From Parapristionchus giblindavisi (taxonomy: Eukaryota > Nematoda > Chromadorea > Rhabditida > Diplogasteridae): 64,000 nucleotides of DNA. Shown here piece after piece: positions 1 through 11,400 of the stretch (position 1 is its first letter; the number at the start of each line of letters is the position of its first letter). Location: contig CALSFV010000226.1 of NCBI GenBank assembly GCA_943737045.1, positions 1-64,000 of the forward strand. Reading direction: 5' to 3'. The notes under the pieces were generated by a model that had not been told where the DNA came from, ran no database searches, and saw only the letters and a list, made by a program, of their open reading frames with translations. The translations under genes were made by a program, and so were the position numbers.

Positions 1-394
1 TGATTACGACAAAACATTTATCGTTTAGTAATTCTATCAAATCAATTATATGTAGCTCTTCTTAACTTTTTCGATGTCCACTACTATACTTATGCTACCC
101 CGTCGTGGCATAGTAAATTATGTATCCAACCATTTTTCTTGTTTGTGCCCTATGTATTGTTCATTACGTAACAGCATAATAAAGTTATTATTACATTAAG
201 AAATCACGAAAAGTAGGAAGAAGAGGCGGGAGAATGTGTGAAACCAGGAGTATTTTGCGTTGTCTTTCGTGGTTCTGAACAGAACATTAGGCGTAAAATC
301 ATTCAGCATTGCAATAAGTTTCACACTCGCCACATATTCCCTGCATTCCTGTCCGAATTGATACAGCCGACGCTTCGCTTCTTTAAAAGTACAC

Positions 395-476
395 CCGAAC
401 TAATTTGAACTCTCTACTCTGGCAATGTTCTCTCGCTTTCTCTGTTTGCGAAGGAGTGTTGCCAGAGCGGAGAGTA
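395..476. repeat. Hairpin element, family J copy 1
   Basis: A short imperfect inverted repeat with arms like CTCTCTACTCTGGCAATGTT and its complement, AGTGTTGCCAGAGCGGAGAG. The same hairpin occurs in the transporter introns and near DNAJC8-like exon 4, so it is a dispersed MITE-like family of about 75-95 bp. Full copies end in GAGCTAATTTGAAA and its complement; this copy is degraded at its right end. Confidence 0.7.
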
Positions 477-1583
477 AAATCACTACGGACCTCCTTCACA
501 AAACTTCACTCTATTCTATTCCCTATGAAAAGATGCGCACTCTTTATTCTTATTATTATGTTTATTTTTATTTATTTCCATCACATCAAATGAGCGAGAG
601 CGCAGATATGTAAGTAATAAAGGTTGATGAAGGTCCGTCGCGTTATCAGCGAATTGGTTGAAGGCAGCAGGGAAATGGAGAGGGGGGGGGGGTAGTTATT
701 CATTGTTTTTTTTATGACCGTAGAGTGGAATCTCCTCTTTTACTCTATGATGAATGACTGTTTTCGTCCCTGTCTACTTCATGTGAAATTCTCCTGCTGT
801 TATACTCTCCAGAACCCCACCCCTCTATTTCGAAACTTAAAGTTTTAGTCACTTCAAGTGTACTTCAAATATACTTAAAGTGGCTTAAATTTTAAGTACA
901 CTTAAGTTTTGAAAAACCAGAACCCTCTATCTGGTTACGAAAGTCCTTTTTTCGCTGACTTCTGAGGACATCCTTGGACTCTTTCAGAGACTAAATGCAC
1001 TTATCCCCCATAGTCAGCGACCCAGACGCCTCACTCAATTTCTATGCAACAATTCTCGGAAACGCCCCTTTTCCAAGAATGCTCGACCTCGTAGTCTATT
1101 GGTAACGTTCTATGGTCATCGCCCTTGTGACGCCAGTTCGATTCCCACCCTAGGGCTTCATTTTTTCCACTTTTGAGTGCTCGCTGTCCTCATTCGCTGA
1201 TGTCTTCAAGATGTTCTTGTTGATGTTTGTTTTGTGTTTTGAGAGGTTTAGAGAGGGAGAGGGAGAGGGAGAGGAAGAAAAAATAGGGAGAGGGAAAAAC
1301 TCTGCCACAGCATGTCAGTGCTTGCCGTACGTGCATCCCGTGCAGGGTTTGGTGGAGCAGGAATAAACATCTATCCTTCATCTTTACTCTTTTCTTTCAA
1401 CTTTTCACTCTATCTCGCTCTCCCTCTTCCTCTCTCTCCCTCTCCCTTTCCTTCTCTCCCTCTCCTTCTCTCTCCCTCTCCCTCTCCCCGTTCTCTCCAT
1501 CATATCAGATTGCTTCATATTGTCAGGAAATCTGCACGCGGCATTCCCACTAGGAGCATATTCAGCATAGGAAAGAACATTAA

Positions 1584-1696
1584 AGGGAGCGTTACCTCAC
1601 TCAATGGCCTCTTCATTGCACACACTATTTTTCTGTTCTCTAACAACGAGAGAGCATTGCGCGTCGAAGAGACCATTGAGAGAGGTTACGCTCCCT
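1584..1696. mobile_element. TTAA-flanked MITE, family M copy 1
   Basis: Terminal inverted repeats AGGGAGCGTTACCTC and GAGGTTACGCTCCCT are flanked on both sides by TTAA (1580-1583 and 1697-1700), as expected for a 4 bp TTAA target duplication. The interior has no coding capacity. A second copy near 39185-40103 carries the same ends and is split by a LINE insertion. Confidence 0.75.
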
Positions 1697-2635
1697 TTAA
1701 GTAGTCTGCATTGCTGTGGCGCCAAGATTTTCCATTGCTTGATTCTTGCCTAATTACTCTACAGTATTTCTATCATACCGGTGTAGGTGTATTCGCTAGT
1801 ATCAGTTTGCATATATTAAAAATCACCAAAAAAAGAAAACGAGGCAGAGAGTGTGTAAACCGAGGAGGTTTTTTGGCTTTCCTTCCATTTTGCAACTTTT
1901 GAACAGAGCATTAGGGATAGTATTTTTATTTATCTAATCCTCGTGTTATCTCTATTCGTCATGATTGATTCCTCTTTCCTCCGATTGAACTTTTAATCAT
2001 CAAAGATCAAAGATCATCTCAGCCTGAGTTGCTTTCCTGTCCATGGAACATTGTTCATTGTACCCTAAGGGGGGAACTTCTGTTCTGTTCAAAAAGCATC
2101 AACACGCACGAGTTACGAAAACATTCTGGGAATACAATACTCTTCACTTCTCTTCACTTTTCCATACACTCTCTCCTACTGTTATTCGTATTCCATGACT
2201 TCTGAACGATAGAGAACAGAGACCTCAGGCGTTACAACGAACTTTGCTTGGTAAAGGAATACTATTACTCTGTAGCTAATATAGCTATTGTTCATTCTTT
2301 TTTATGTTGTCTTCAAAAATAGCTAAAGGAATTCTGAAAAAAAAACTCTCCTCGTTTTACTTTCTCTAACTTACCGTTTTGTTACCGTTTTTAATATTTA
2401 TTTTTGCTGCTTTAGAACTACACCGTAATCTATGATATTTATATGAAAATGTAGCTGCTGTACTGCAGGTACTGATGTACTGCAGCCAGTATACTGTAGC
2501 TGTTGTACTGTAACTGCACTACTGTATCTGTTGTGTCTACGGTCTTGCTGAGTACAAGACGTCATCGTTTATTGTAGATTCTCCATTACTCTAATTGAAC
2601 AAACAGAAGAGGATCCCTTGCAGTTTTCTAATTCT

Positions 2636-2660
2636 CTCTCTCCCCATCTCTCTCTGACTC

Positions 2661-2692
<32 letters not shown>

Positions 2693-2704
2693 ATCTGTCC
2701 CTCT

Positions 2705-2753
<49 letters not shown>

Positions 2754-2870
2754 CCTCTCTCACTCTACCTCTCTCACTCTACCTTTCTCTCTCTCCCTCT
2801 CCTTTTTTTCTCTTTACTCTCTCTCTCTCTCTTTCTCCTCCCTCTCTCACCCACTAGCTCTTATTTCTCA
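2636..2870. repeat. CT-rich microsatellite
   Basis: An almost pure pyrimidine tract of (CT)n with CCCT and CTTT interruptions, including a run of ten C near 2660. Reading frames across it on both strands are by-products of a composition that lacks stop codons. Confidence 0.9.
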
Positions 2871-3367
2871 TACTCTCTCCGTCTCCCGTCAATTATGCTC
2901 ACAAATGCCTTTACAATAATATTTTCCGAATTGGCGCACACTTCTATAGTGCTAAAAATGCTACTTCCATAATGGTATCCGTGAACGCATATAATCCGCG
3001 TTTTGCACCAGAGGCAAAGACAAATGCTCACTCTACCCTTGCGACGTCACTTTTGTCTCCAAACGATAAGCTAACCTTTCCTTCATGGTGACTGTAAACG
3101 GCTAGAGTGTAGCGAGAAGATTGTTCATATTCCGTTAATCGAGTCAAGAATAACCACTCCGTAACGGCCAAATACTAATATCTCACATTTTCTAATTTAT
3201 AAATTACATGGCAAATCCTGGCTAATCACGAATTATGATTCATGGTGGTTTTAGTCACACTTAAGGAAGAAATTAGGCACGTCGTAGGAATTTTACATGA
3301 TATTTGCGTAGAATGGAATAGTTTCATGTACTTCTTATAATTTGTGTTTTACCTAAAAGCACATCCA

Positions 3368-3459
3368 AGCTAATTTTACTCTTCGCTCTGGCTACACTGT
3401 CTCGCAGACAAAGAAAGCTAGAGAGCGGCCAGAGCGGAGAGTTTGAAATTAGCTCGTGA
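3368..3459. repeat. Hairpin element, family J copy 2
   Basis: Starts AGCTAATTTTACTC and ends GAGTTTGAAATTAGCTC, with inner arms CTCTGGC and GCCAGAG. It is the same family as copy 1 and the intronic copies, and one of the better preserved members. Confidence 0.75.
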
Positions 3460-3514
3460 TGTACTTTTAAATTTGCAGAGATCGTTTGAGTAATCAATTA
3501 GTATTGGGATGCAG

Positions 3515-4652
3515 GGCATATCACGCCAGTCACGAGAGAATTGAGATGAAATGGGAATGAAGCAAAAATGGTGAAATGAGTTAGGACCATTTTTGGACAT
3601 CTCTAGGCATGCCCTACCAGAACCCAAAGTCTCATTGTTCAATTTTCATTTTGGGGCTCAATACACCGGTTCGGTAATGCGAAGTCCCAACTTTGAGCTC
3701 GAATTTCTCGCTTCTGGTGAGTTTTAGCGGAAAAGTGCCACAAGAGTGACCCCCGCTCTTTTTTCTTGCTCTATCGATCTAAACAAACCAGATGTCATGA
3801 AAATGATTCTGAACAGAGCTTCACTTTGAAGCAAATAACTCAAAAATTTTGGAAAAGGGGGTGCTCTTCTTTCAGTGTGTTATTAAGTTTTTCAAGCGCT
3901 TTCAAATGAGGTGTTTACGAAAAAAATACGTTAATGCGTTCGTATGGTTCATTCCCTTCGAAATTTCCAGATGATTTGAAGTCATTTTCGCCCTCCCACA
4001 ATCTCTCATTTCACACACTCTCTCGCCGGAGAGTGAAAGAAATAAAGGGGAGAGAAGGGGAGAAAACGATATGTTTCATTCCGCACTGAGCACTCGAGAC
4101 CGCGCGGTGCAGAATGGAATGAAAAGGAATGGGCGAGAGAGTGTGTAAAACGAGAGATTGTGGTTGGGCGAAAATGACTTCAAATCATCTGGAAATTTCC
4201 AAGGGGATGAACCAAACGAACGCATTAACGTATTTTTTTCGTAAACAGCTCATTTGAAAGCGCTTGAAAAACTTAATAACATACTGAAAGAAGAGCACCC
4301 CCTTTTCCTAAATTTTTGAGTTATTTGCTTCAAAGTGAAGCTCTGTTCAGAATCATTTGCATGACCTCTGGTTTGTTCAGATCGATAGAGCAAGAAAAAA
4401 GAGCGGGGGTCACTCTTGTGACCCTTTTCCGCTAAAACGCACCTGAAGCGAGAAATTCGTGCTCAAAGTTGGGACTTCACCTTACCGAACCGGTGTATTG
4501 AGCCCCAAAATGAAAATTGAACAATGAGATTTTGGGTCCTGGTAGGGCATGTCTAGAGATGTCCAAAAATGGTACTAACTCATTTCACCATTTTAGCTTC
4601 ATTCCGAAAAATAGCCATTTTATCTCAATTCTCTCGTGACTGGCGTGATATG
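3515..4652. mobile_element. Large foldback element with 0.5 kb arms
   Basis: An imperfect palindrome of about 1.14 kb. The left arm (about 3515-4010) is matched by its reverse complement at about 4155-4652, for example CGCCAGTCACGAGAGAATTG near 3523 against its complement near 4645, and GAAGTCATTTTCGCCC near 3978 against its complement near 4170. The roughly 145 bp centre is GA-rich. It has no credible coding potential. Target duplications are not clear, so the exact ends are uncertain. It resembles nematode palindromic non-autonomous DNA transposons. Confidence 0.75.
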
Positions 4653-4685
4653 TGGCGAGAGTGAAACCTATTGCAATTCGTACAG

Positions 4686-4733
4686 ATTTACATATCCTGA
4701 CCAATTTTACCATTGGTCAGGATATGTAAATCC
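4686..4733. repeat. Near-perfect hairpin
   Basis: GATTTACATATCCTGACCAA and its exact complement TTGGTCAGGATATGTAAATC are separated by 8 bases. It abuts the end of the large foldback element and may be a tiny MITE. No protein is encoded. Confidence 0.75.
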
Positions 4734-5109
4734 CGGGTCTGCCCTAAACTTCCATCCGGAAAAAAATGTATCCTATAACCTGACTGTACCAGCTACCGTA
4801 CTCTAAATTGTTTGCTTAAACTTACAGTATGAAACCTAATTTTAGCAGCGCCCAACTATTTGCAGGCCGTAATTCGAGCGTGTTTTGAGTGATAGAATCT
4901 ACTGTGAATATTTTTGCCTTCTCAAGTTCCCGATCTATGATCTATAGGCCTCCTGTCTATCATAACTACATTCCACTTCTACCTCTGCCACTGACTCTCT
5001 CACACACACACACTCTCTCTCTCTACCTCACACACAGCAAATGTGCGGCTTGAGTGTATTTTCGGCATATTTCGGCAAGAAAACGATATATTCTGCATAA
5101 TTTCTAACG

Positions 5110-5528
5110 AGGGAACGTTCCTAACTTGTCCTGGCCATATGAGATGACAAAAGCATGAATATAATCAGTTTTCGATGCTGATTACGAATCCGATTTCAAA
5201 CGTTGCCCAATCTGGTTGAGCTTCGAGAAAATCGATATTGAAACTCGTATATTTGATTAGGAAATTAGTGTGGATTTCTAGACAAACTATACTAATGAGT
5301 TCATCAGCTCATATATCAATTATCCAAACAACTGCTGGTGTGGTTTAGTAGATAAGGTAGATAAGATGCGAATTTTCGAATCAACTAGTCGAATTTCAAT
5401 ATCGATTTTCTCGAAGCTCAGCTCGATTGGGCAACGTATGAAATCGGATTCGTAATCAGCATCGAAAACTGATTCTATACATGCTATTGCCATCTCATAT
5501 GGCCAGGACAAGTTGGGAAAATTCCCAT
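5110..5528. mobile_element. Palindromic MITE, about 0.42 kb
   Basis: Arms at about 5110-5253 and 5385-5528 are imperfect reverse complements, for example ACTTGTCCTGGCCATATGAG near 5124 and its complement ending near 5513, and GATTACGAATCCGATTTC against GAAATCGGATTCGTAATC. The interior is non-coding. Confidence 0.75.
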
Positions 5529-5873
5529 GTAAATCATATTCGGCATTTTCGACATACCGGCGTGTTCATACCGCAACCCCCCCCCCCCAATTTTCATTCG
5601 CTCCCTCGTTCCCTCTTCCTCTCTCGTCTCTCACCCCGTCTCTCTCTCCCATTCATCTCCGTACTTCACCCCCACACGGCGGTTCAATGATAGTAATTAA
5701 GAAGCTCCCACAGGAATCGCAAACTGAGTATTGAAATTGCACTAGGCATTAGGTCCTCCCGGCGCGAAGTTAAGATACGATATTAATGGGCGCGTTGCTG
5801 CGACTGCTCGCCACACGAACAATTCTGACTAGAGCTATCATCGAGTTTTACGAGTCTCGAAACATGATGAGAT

Positions 5874-5945
5874 GGCTTAGTGGCTAGAACTTTTGGGTGG
5901 CGATCCGAACCTCGTGGGTTCGAATCCCGCCCGGTGCAATTCAGC
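5874..5945 (+). other. tRNA-like (A box / B box) unit, probably SINE-type
   Basis: TGGCTTAGTGGCTAGAAC resembles a pol III A box, and GGGTTCGAATCCC about 35 bases later is an excellent B box with a possible T stem. The sequences where an acceptor stem should lie do not pair, so this is not a good functional tRNA. A tRNA-derived repeat or tRNA pseudogene fits better. Confidence 0.55.
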
Positions 5946-6144
5946 TTTGCCGATTTTTCGTAGTGCGGGAGGCTTCAAGCCAAAGTTAAATGTAGGGGCT
6001 TTCCTCCAATGAACCGCCGTGCCCCAGTCTCTGCCCTCTCTTCTTTCATATATCGTTGTTTCAATCACTCTCTAACGAAGCTTCAACCTCTACACGAGAA
6101 TCACTTTTTCCCATTCTCTCCTATTCCTTCTCCCTTTGCGTTAC

Positions 6145-7252
6145 TTCGTCTACCTCTCCCTCTCTCTCTTCCTCTCTCTGTCGCTCTCTGTCTCCCTCTC
6201 TCTCTTCCTCTCTCTGTCTCTCTCTGTCTCTCTCTCTTCCTCTCTCTGTCTCTCTCTCTCTGTCTCCCTCTCTCTCTTCCTCTCTCTGTCTCTCTCTGTC
6301 TCCCTCTCTCTCTTCCTCTCTCTGTCTCTCTCTGTCTCTCTCTCTCTTCCTCTCTCTGTCTCTCTCTGTCTCTCTCTCTCTTCCTCTCTCTGTCTCTCTC
6401 TGTCTCCCTCTCTCTATTCCTCTCTCTGTCTCTCTCTGTCTCTCTCTCTCTTCCTCTCTCTGTCTCTCTCTGTCTCCCTCTCTGTCTCCCTCTCTCTGTC
6501 TCTCTCTGTCTCCCTCTCTCTCTTCCTCTCTCTGTCTCTCTCTGTCTCCCTCTCTCTCTTCCTCTCTCTGTCTCTCTCTGTCTCCCTCTCTCTCTTCCTC
6601 TCTCTGTCTCTCTCTGTCTCTCTCTCTCTCTTCCTCTCTCTGTCTCTCTCTGTCTCCCTCTCTGTCTCCCTCTCTCTGTCTCTCTCTGTCTCCCTCTCTC
6701 TCTTCCTCTCTCTGTCTCTCTCTGTCTCTCTCTCTCTTCCTCTCTCTGTCGCTCTCTGTCTCCCTCTCTCTCTTCCTCTCTCTGTCTCTCTCTGTCTCTC
6801 TCTCTTCCTCTCTCTGTCTCTCTCTCTGTCTCCCTCTCTCTCTTCCTCTCTCTGTCTCTCTCTGTCTCCCTCTCTCTCTTCCTCTCTCTGTCTCTCTCTG
6901 TCTCTCTCTCTCTTCCTCTCTCTGTCTCTCTCTGTCTCGCTCTCTCTTCCTCTCTCTGTCTCTCTCTGTCTCCTTCTCTCTCTTCCTCTCTCTGTCTCTC
7001 TCTGTCTCTCTCTCTCTTCCTCTCTCTGTCTCTCTCTGTCTCCCTCTCTGTCTCCCTCTCTCTGTCTCTCTCTGTCTCCCTCTCTCTCTTCCTCTCTCTG
7101 TCTCTCTCTGTCTCCCTCTCTCTCTTCCTCTCTCTGTCTCTCTCTGTCTCTCTCTCTACCTCTCTCTGTCTCTCTCTCTACCTCTCTCTGTCTCTCTCTG
7201 TCTCTCTCTCTCTCTACCTCTCTCTGTCTCTCTCTGTCTCTCTCTCTCTACC

Positions 7253-7283
<31 letters not shown>

Positions 7284-7312
7284 ACCTCTCCCTATCTCCC
7301 TCTCCCTCTTCT
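6145..7312. repeat. CT-rich satellite with 36 bp higher-order period
   Basis: About 1.17 kb built of TCTCTG, TCTCTC and TCTTCC blocks. A typical unit is 36 bases and contains CCTCTCTCTGTCTCTCTCTG. The array has 24, 36 and longer variants. Because common unit lengths are multiples of three and the composition lacks stop codons, all three plus-strand frames stay open for over 400 codons. These are low-complexity artefacts, not proteins. Confidence 0.93.
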
Positions 7313-8414
7313 CAACCCATCAGTCAGGTGTTCCGGAAGCCAAAGAGTGTAGAGGATTAAGTGAATGAGAAATAACGAAAGATCGAGAAGCGTTGATTTT
7401 CGCTAATTTTCATTGCCATTCTTAAATTACGCTTATAATTATTAAAATGTACAAATAAGTGACGCATGGTTTCTTTAAATTATTAATATATAATGTGCTT
7501 CATGGTGTTGGAAGGGGGGGGGGAACAAGTTTGAAATACGTTTCGCGCTCCCTATGTATTCTAATTTGTTCTCGATTCTATGTTGTGTTGTGATTTCCAC
7601 GAAGGCTTCTCATGAAAAAATAGGCGAGAATGTGTGTAAAACAAGGAGGGTTCTTACTGATTTTCATTTAATATCTGAATAAATTTTTAAATTTTTTTGT
7701 TCTTGCGATTTCTTCAGGAAAATATTGCGAACTTTTCAGATTCTTATAGTTCCTAAAACTGTACTCAAATGCTCATTCACAATAATATTAATAAATTTAT
7801 TCGTTACAAGAATAGTGTGGATATAGTGAACAATTGATATCGTGATGAATTACATACAATACAATTCATCTCTTTGCAGCAATCAAATTATTGGTAACAC
7901 TGTTTGGATTTCTATCAGACTTTATTGTTTAAAAATGTTAACAGCAGCTGTTGAAATCAGAAGGCAAAGCGACAAATTTTTTGACGCGTAGCGTAAAATT
8001 TATGCCACTTCCGCAGGGGTACTCACAACTCTCGACCTCCACACCTCTATATCTCACTATTCAATTTTCCATTCTATTCGTAAACTATTCATTTGTTGAC
8101 TCGTTTTAATTCTCAAATATTAATTATATCACGCAATTCAATCATCGATTTTATGAGTCGTGACAAATACCGTACTAGCTGTTACAATATTGTCGGTTAC
8201 TGTACTCTCTTCGTCATTTCCTATTTTATTCACCACACTGTCATTCTGTTATTATCTCTTATGCTTGCTGAAAACGAAGTCATGATATAAAAAAAAACAT
8301 TGCTCTCGCGATATTTTCCATTCACCTGTGACTACTGTAACGTTCATCGATTAGCTACCGTATCCCCAGTCATCGTATTACCGTAATCCTCTTCTTACTT
8401 ACAGTAGTCCAACC

Positions 8415-11400
8415 ATGGACGACTCACACAAGATGGGCTTCGTGGGTGCGACCTCGTACGTCGTAGGCAACATCATCGGATCGGGCATATTCATCACGCC
8501 TGCTTCGATTTTGAGGTAGTGATCCTTGATCTTTGATCTTTGATCTTTTCTCGAACATCATCCTTCAGGTGCACAGACTCCGTGGGACTCTCGCTGCTGG
8601 TGTGGGTCGGTTGCGCGCTGGTCGCTATCCTAGGTAAATCCAAAGATCAAAGATCAAACTGAAAGTTCAAAGATCAAACAGAAAGTGCAAAAATCAAAGA
8701 TCAAACTGAAAGTTCAAAGATCAAAGATCAAACTGAAAGTTCAAAGATCAAAGATCAAACTCAAAGTTCAAAGATCAAAGATCAAAGTACAAGGACCTCG
8801 AATTTCAGGAGCCCTCTGCTACATTGAACTTGGCACAGCCATTCGTGATCCCGGCTGTGACTTTGCGTACATTTGCTACGTGAAGTGGTACTCGATAGGT
8901 GAGATCAAACTACAAAGATCAAAGATCAAAGATCAAAGTACAGAGGTCAAAGATCAATTTCAGCCTTCTCATTCATGTGGGTGAGCGTACTCATGACGTA
9001 TCCGGCGACAATTGCGATCATTGCTGAGACCTTCGGACAGTATTTGATTGAGGGACTCAAACAGGTATACGGTAGTTTTGATCTTTGATCTTTGGTCTTT
9101 GATCTTTGATATTTGATTTTTAATCTCTGATCCACGTTCTTTGATATTTTCGCGATAGCTAAAAGCACTCCCCCAACGAATTTTACTCTCCTCTCTGGTA
9201 GCGCTCTCGCGTAGGCAAATAAAATGAGAGCATTACCAGAGCGGAGAGTTTCAGTGTGACTTTAATGCAACTTGAAAATTAAATTTTCTTTACAATTAAC
9301 AATAAGATTATTAATTAATGATTATTTCAGTATTACCAAATCGATGACGATGTCGCACCATTGGCACAAAAGCTCTTCGGATTCTCACTCCTACGTAAGT
9401 CATTCTCAACCATAATTTATGTCCTAACTTCTCTGGTTATTGAGTATATTCCAAAGCTAACCCCGATCTGACCATACGCTCTAGCAACCAACTCAAAGCT
9501 AGAGAATATGGTCAGATCGGGGCTTATTCTTCTGATTTAACAGTGATGGTCACTTGGATGAACTTCTTCTCGCTCAATAAGTTCGCCGCCCGTTTCCAGA
9601 TCGTCGCCACTGCTGCCAAGGTACTTTTTAAATAAAAAAAATGTAGGGAAAAATCTATTTTTGGTGACATGGGGCCGATTTTATATAGTGAGCCTTTGTG
9701 AGTTAAAATTCATGCGATACATGTACGATACATGTTTCACATGTGGCATTTCCTGGGAGTTACCGCTGAATTTGTAATACGCTTCTGTCCAATATTCATA
9801 TCAAATTGATAAATATTTCCAATTTTAAAAGTTGGTCGTACTGTCGATTGTTCTTGTTCATTAGTCTATGGGGTTTCCGGTGGTCTAAACTGAGACCCAG
9901 AGCTAATTTGAAACACTGTGCTGTGGCAACGCTCTCTCGTAGACGTGGAAAGCGAGAGAGCACAGAGTGGAGAGTTTCAAATTAGCTCAAGTGACATAAT
10001 TAAAATATTTAATTTTTATAGTTAGTATTTTAAGCAACCTTTATTTTCAGCTTCTCTCGTGCATGCTAATCATCTGCACGGGCTTCTACTATCTCTTCGT
10101 GAAGGGTGAGCAACAATCAATTAAATTAATATTATTAATAGATGTACCAGAATAAGTATGCATGCACTTTAAATATATTTTTTTTCATTAAATAAGTTAA
10201 CTACCAATGTGTCCTATGGTGTTTCGGTCGTTTACGTCTATCTACTACCGTAATAATTTATTACAGTATCGTGTAATCGTATTGGCGTCATATGCTCTGT
10301 GATATTCTTTCATTTAAATATTACTATAGATCAATGTGACTCTCCGAGCTAATTGTAAACACTCTACTCTGGCCGCACTCTCTCGTTCTATTTGTCTACG
10401 AGAGAGTATTGCCTATGCGGAGAGCCAAATTAGGACAAATAGCCGGACACAATTAGTTATCGAATGAGAAAAAACTGCTAGACGATATACTGATTGATTA
10501 ATATTGATATGTGTTCAGGATGGTCAGCTAATCTCGCCTCGCCCATGAAGGGATCGAATTATCGATTGGGAGATCTTATTATCGGAACTTATGCAGGCAT
10601 GACTTTTCCTTTATTGTGTAATATTTCCGAACATTAGAGACATTGCCCGACACAGAGAAGCTTCCACTAACAGTTGAAGATCATCGCGAAATATTAAAAA
10701 TGTACTTTCCGCTCTGGCAATGCTCTCTAGCTTTCTTTGTCTATGAGGGAGTCTGGCCAGAGCTGAGAATTTCAAATTATCTCGAGGGTGTCGCGTTAAT
10801 AGCCTAGATGAATAGTAAATTTGTATCAACCATCGGTCGAATCAATCGATATCCTTCAGGTCTCTGGGCGTTCTCCGGATGGGACGTGCTGAACATGGGC
10901 GCCGGCGAGATTGCGAGACCCAGAAGGTTCGGACAAAGATCAAAGATCAAAGATCAGATGATAGTTGCCGACACTTAGTGATTGGCCAAACTACAATGGA
11001 CTTACAAAGACCAAGTTACAAAGACCAAACTACAAAGAGCAAAGATTAAGTTTCAGGAACATGCCACTCGCACTGCTGTCGGGTATTATCATTGTGACGG
11101 TCGTCTACGTATCCATCAACGTCGCCTACTTCGTCGTTCTCGATGTCGAAACCGTCAAGTCGAGCAATGCAGTTGCAGCTGTGAGTTGATGATCTTTGAT
11201 CTTTGATATTTGTTGTTTGTAGTTTGCTCCTTGATCGCTCCCTTCAATATATCATTCAACTTCCGCAGTGTTACTATCTGGTCATTGATCTAACAGAGAA
11301 TTCTTCTTTGATCTTTGATCTTTGATCTTTTACAGCTCTTCTCTCAAGCAACCCTTGGCTCGTTCGCCTCATGTATTCCCTTCCTCGTAGGCATCCTACT

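Larger units (their letters stand above)
1..8400. other. Gene desert upstream of the transporter
   Basis: No exon series or long non-repetitive reading frame was found in this stretch. It holds GA/CT-rich simple sequence (about 1240-1300, 1400-1500, 2636-2870), short hairpin elements, two larger palindromic elements, a tRNA-like unit and a CT-rich satellite, all listed separately. 7313-8400 holds nothing recognisable except AT-rich sequence and, at its end, a pyrimidine-rich 3' splice site just before the transporter start. A distant 5' non-coding exon of the transporter could lie here but cannot be seen. Confidence 0.6.

Noticed and set aside
1312..1704. 130-codon plus-strand frame
   Set aside because: It runs through a CT-rich simple repeat and then a TTAA MITE; no independent support.
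5874..5945. Functional tRNA gene
   Set aside because: A and B boxes are present but acceptor arms do not pair; the same reasoning applies to 57363-57437, 38255-38320 and the units within elements H, R and S.
6009..7368. Three overlapping plus-strand frames of 410-447 codons rich in Ser and Leu
   Set aside because: They are the three frames of the CT satellite, open only because the composition lacks stop codons; no initiation context, splice structure or non-repeat sequence supports them.
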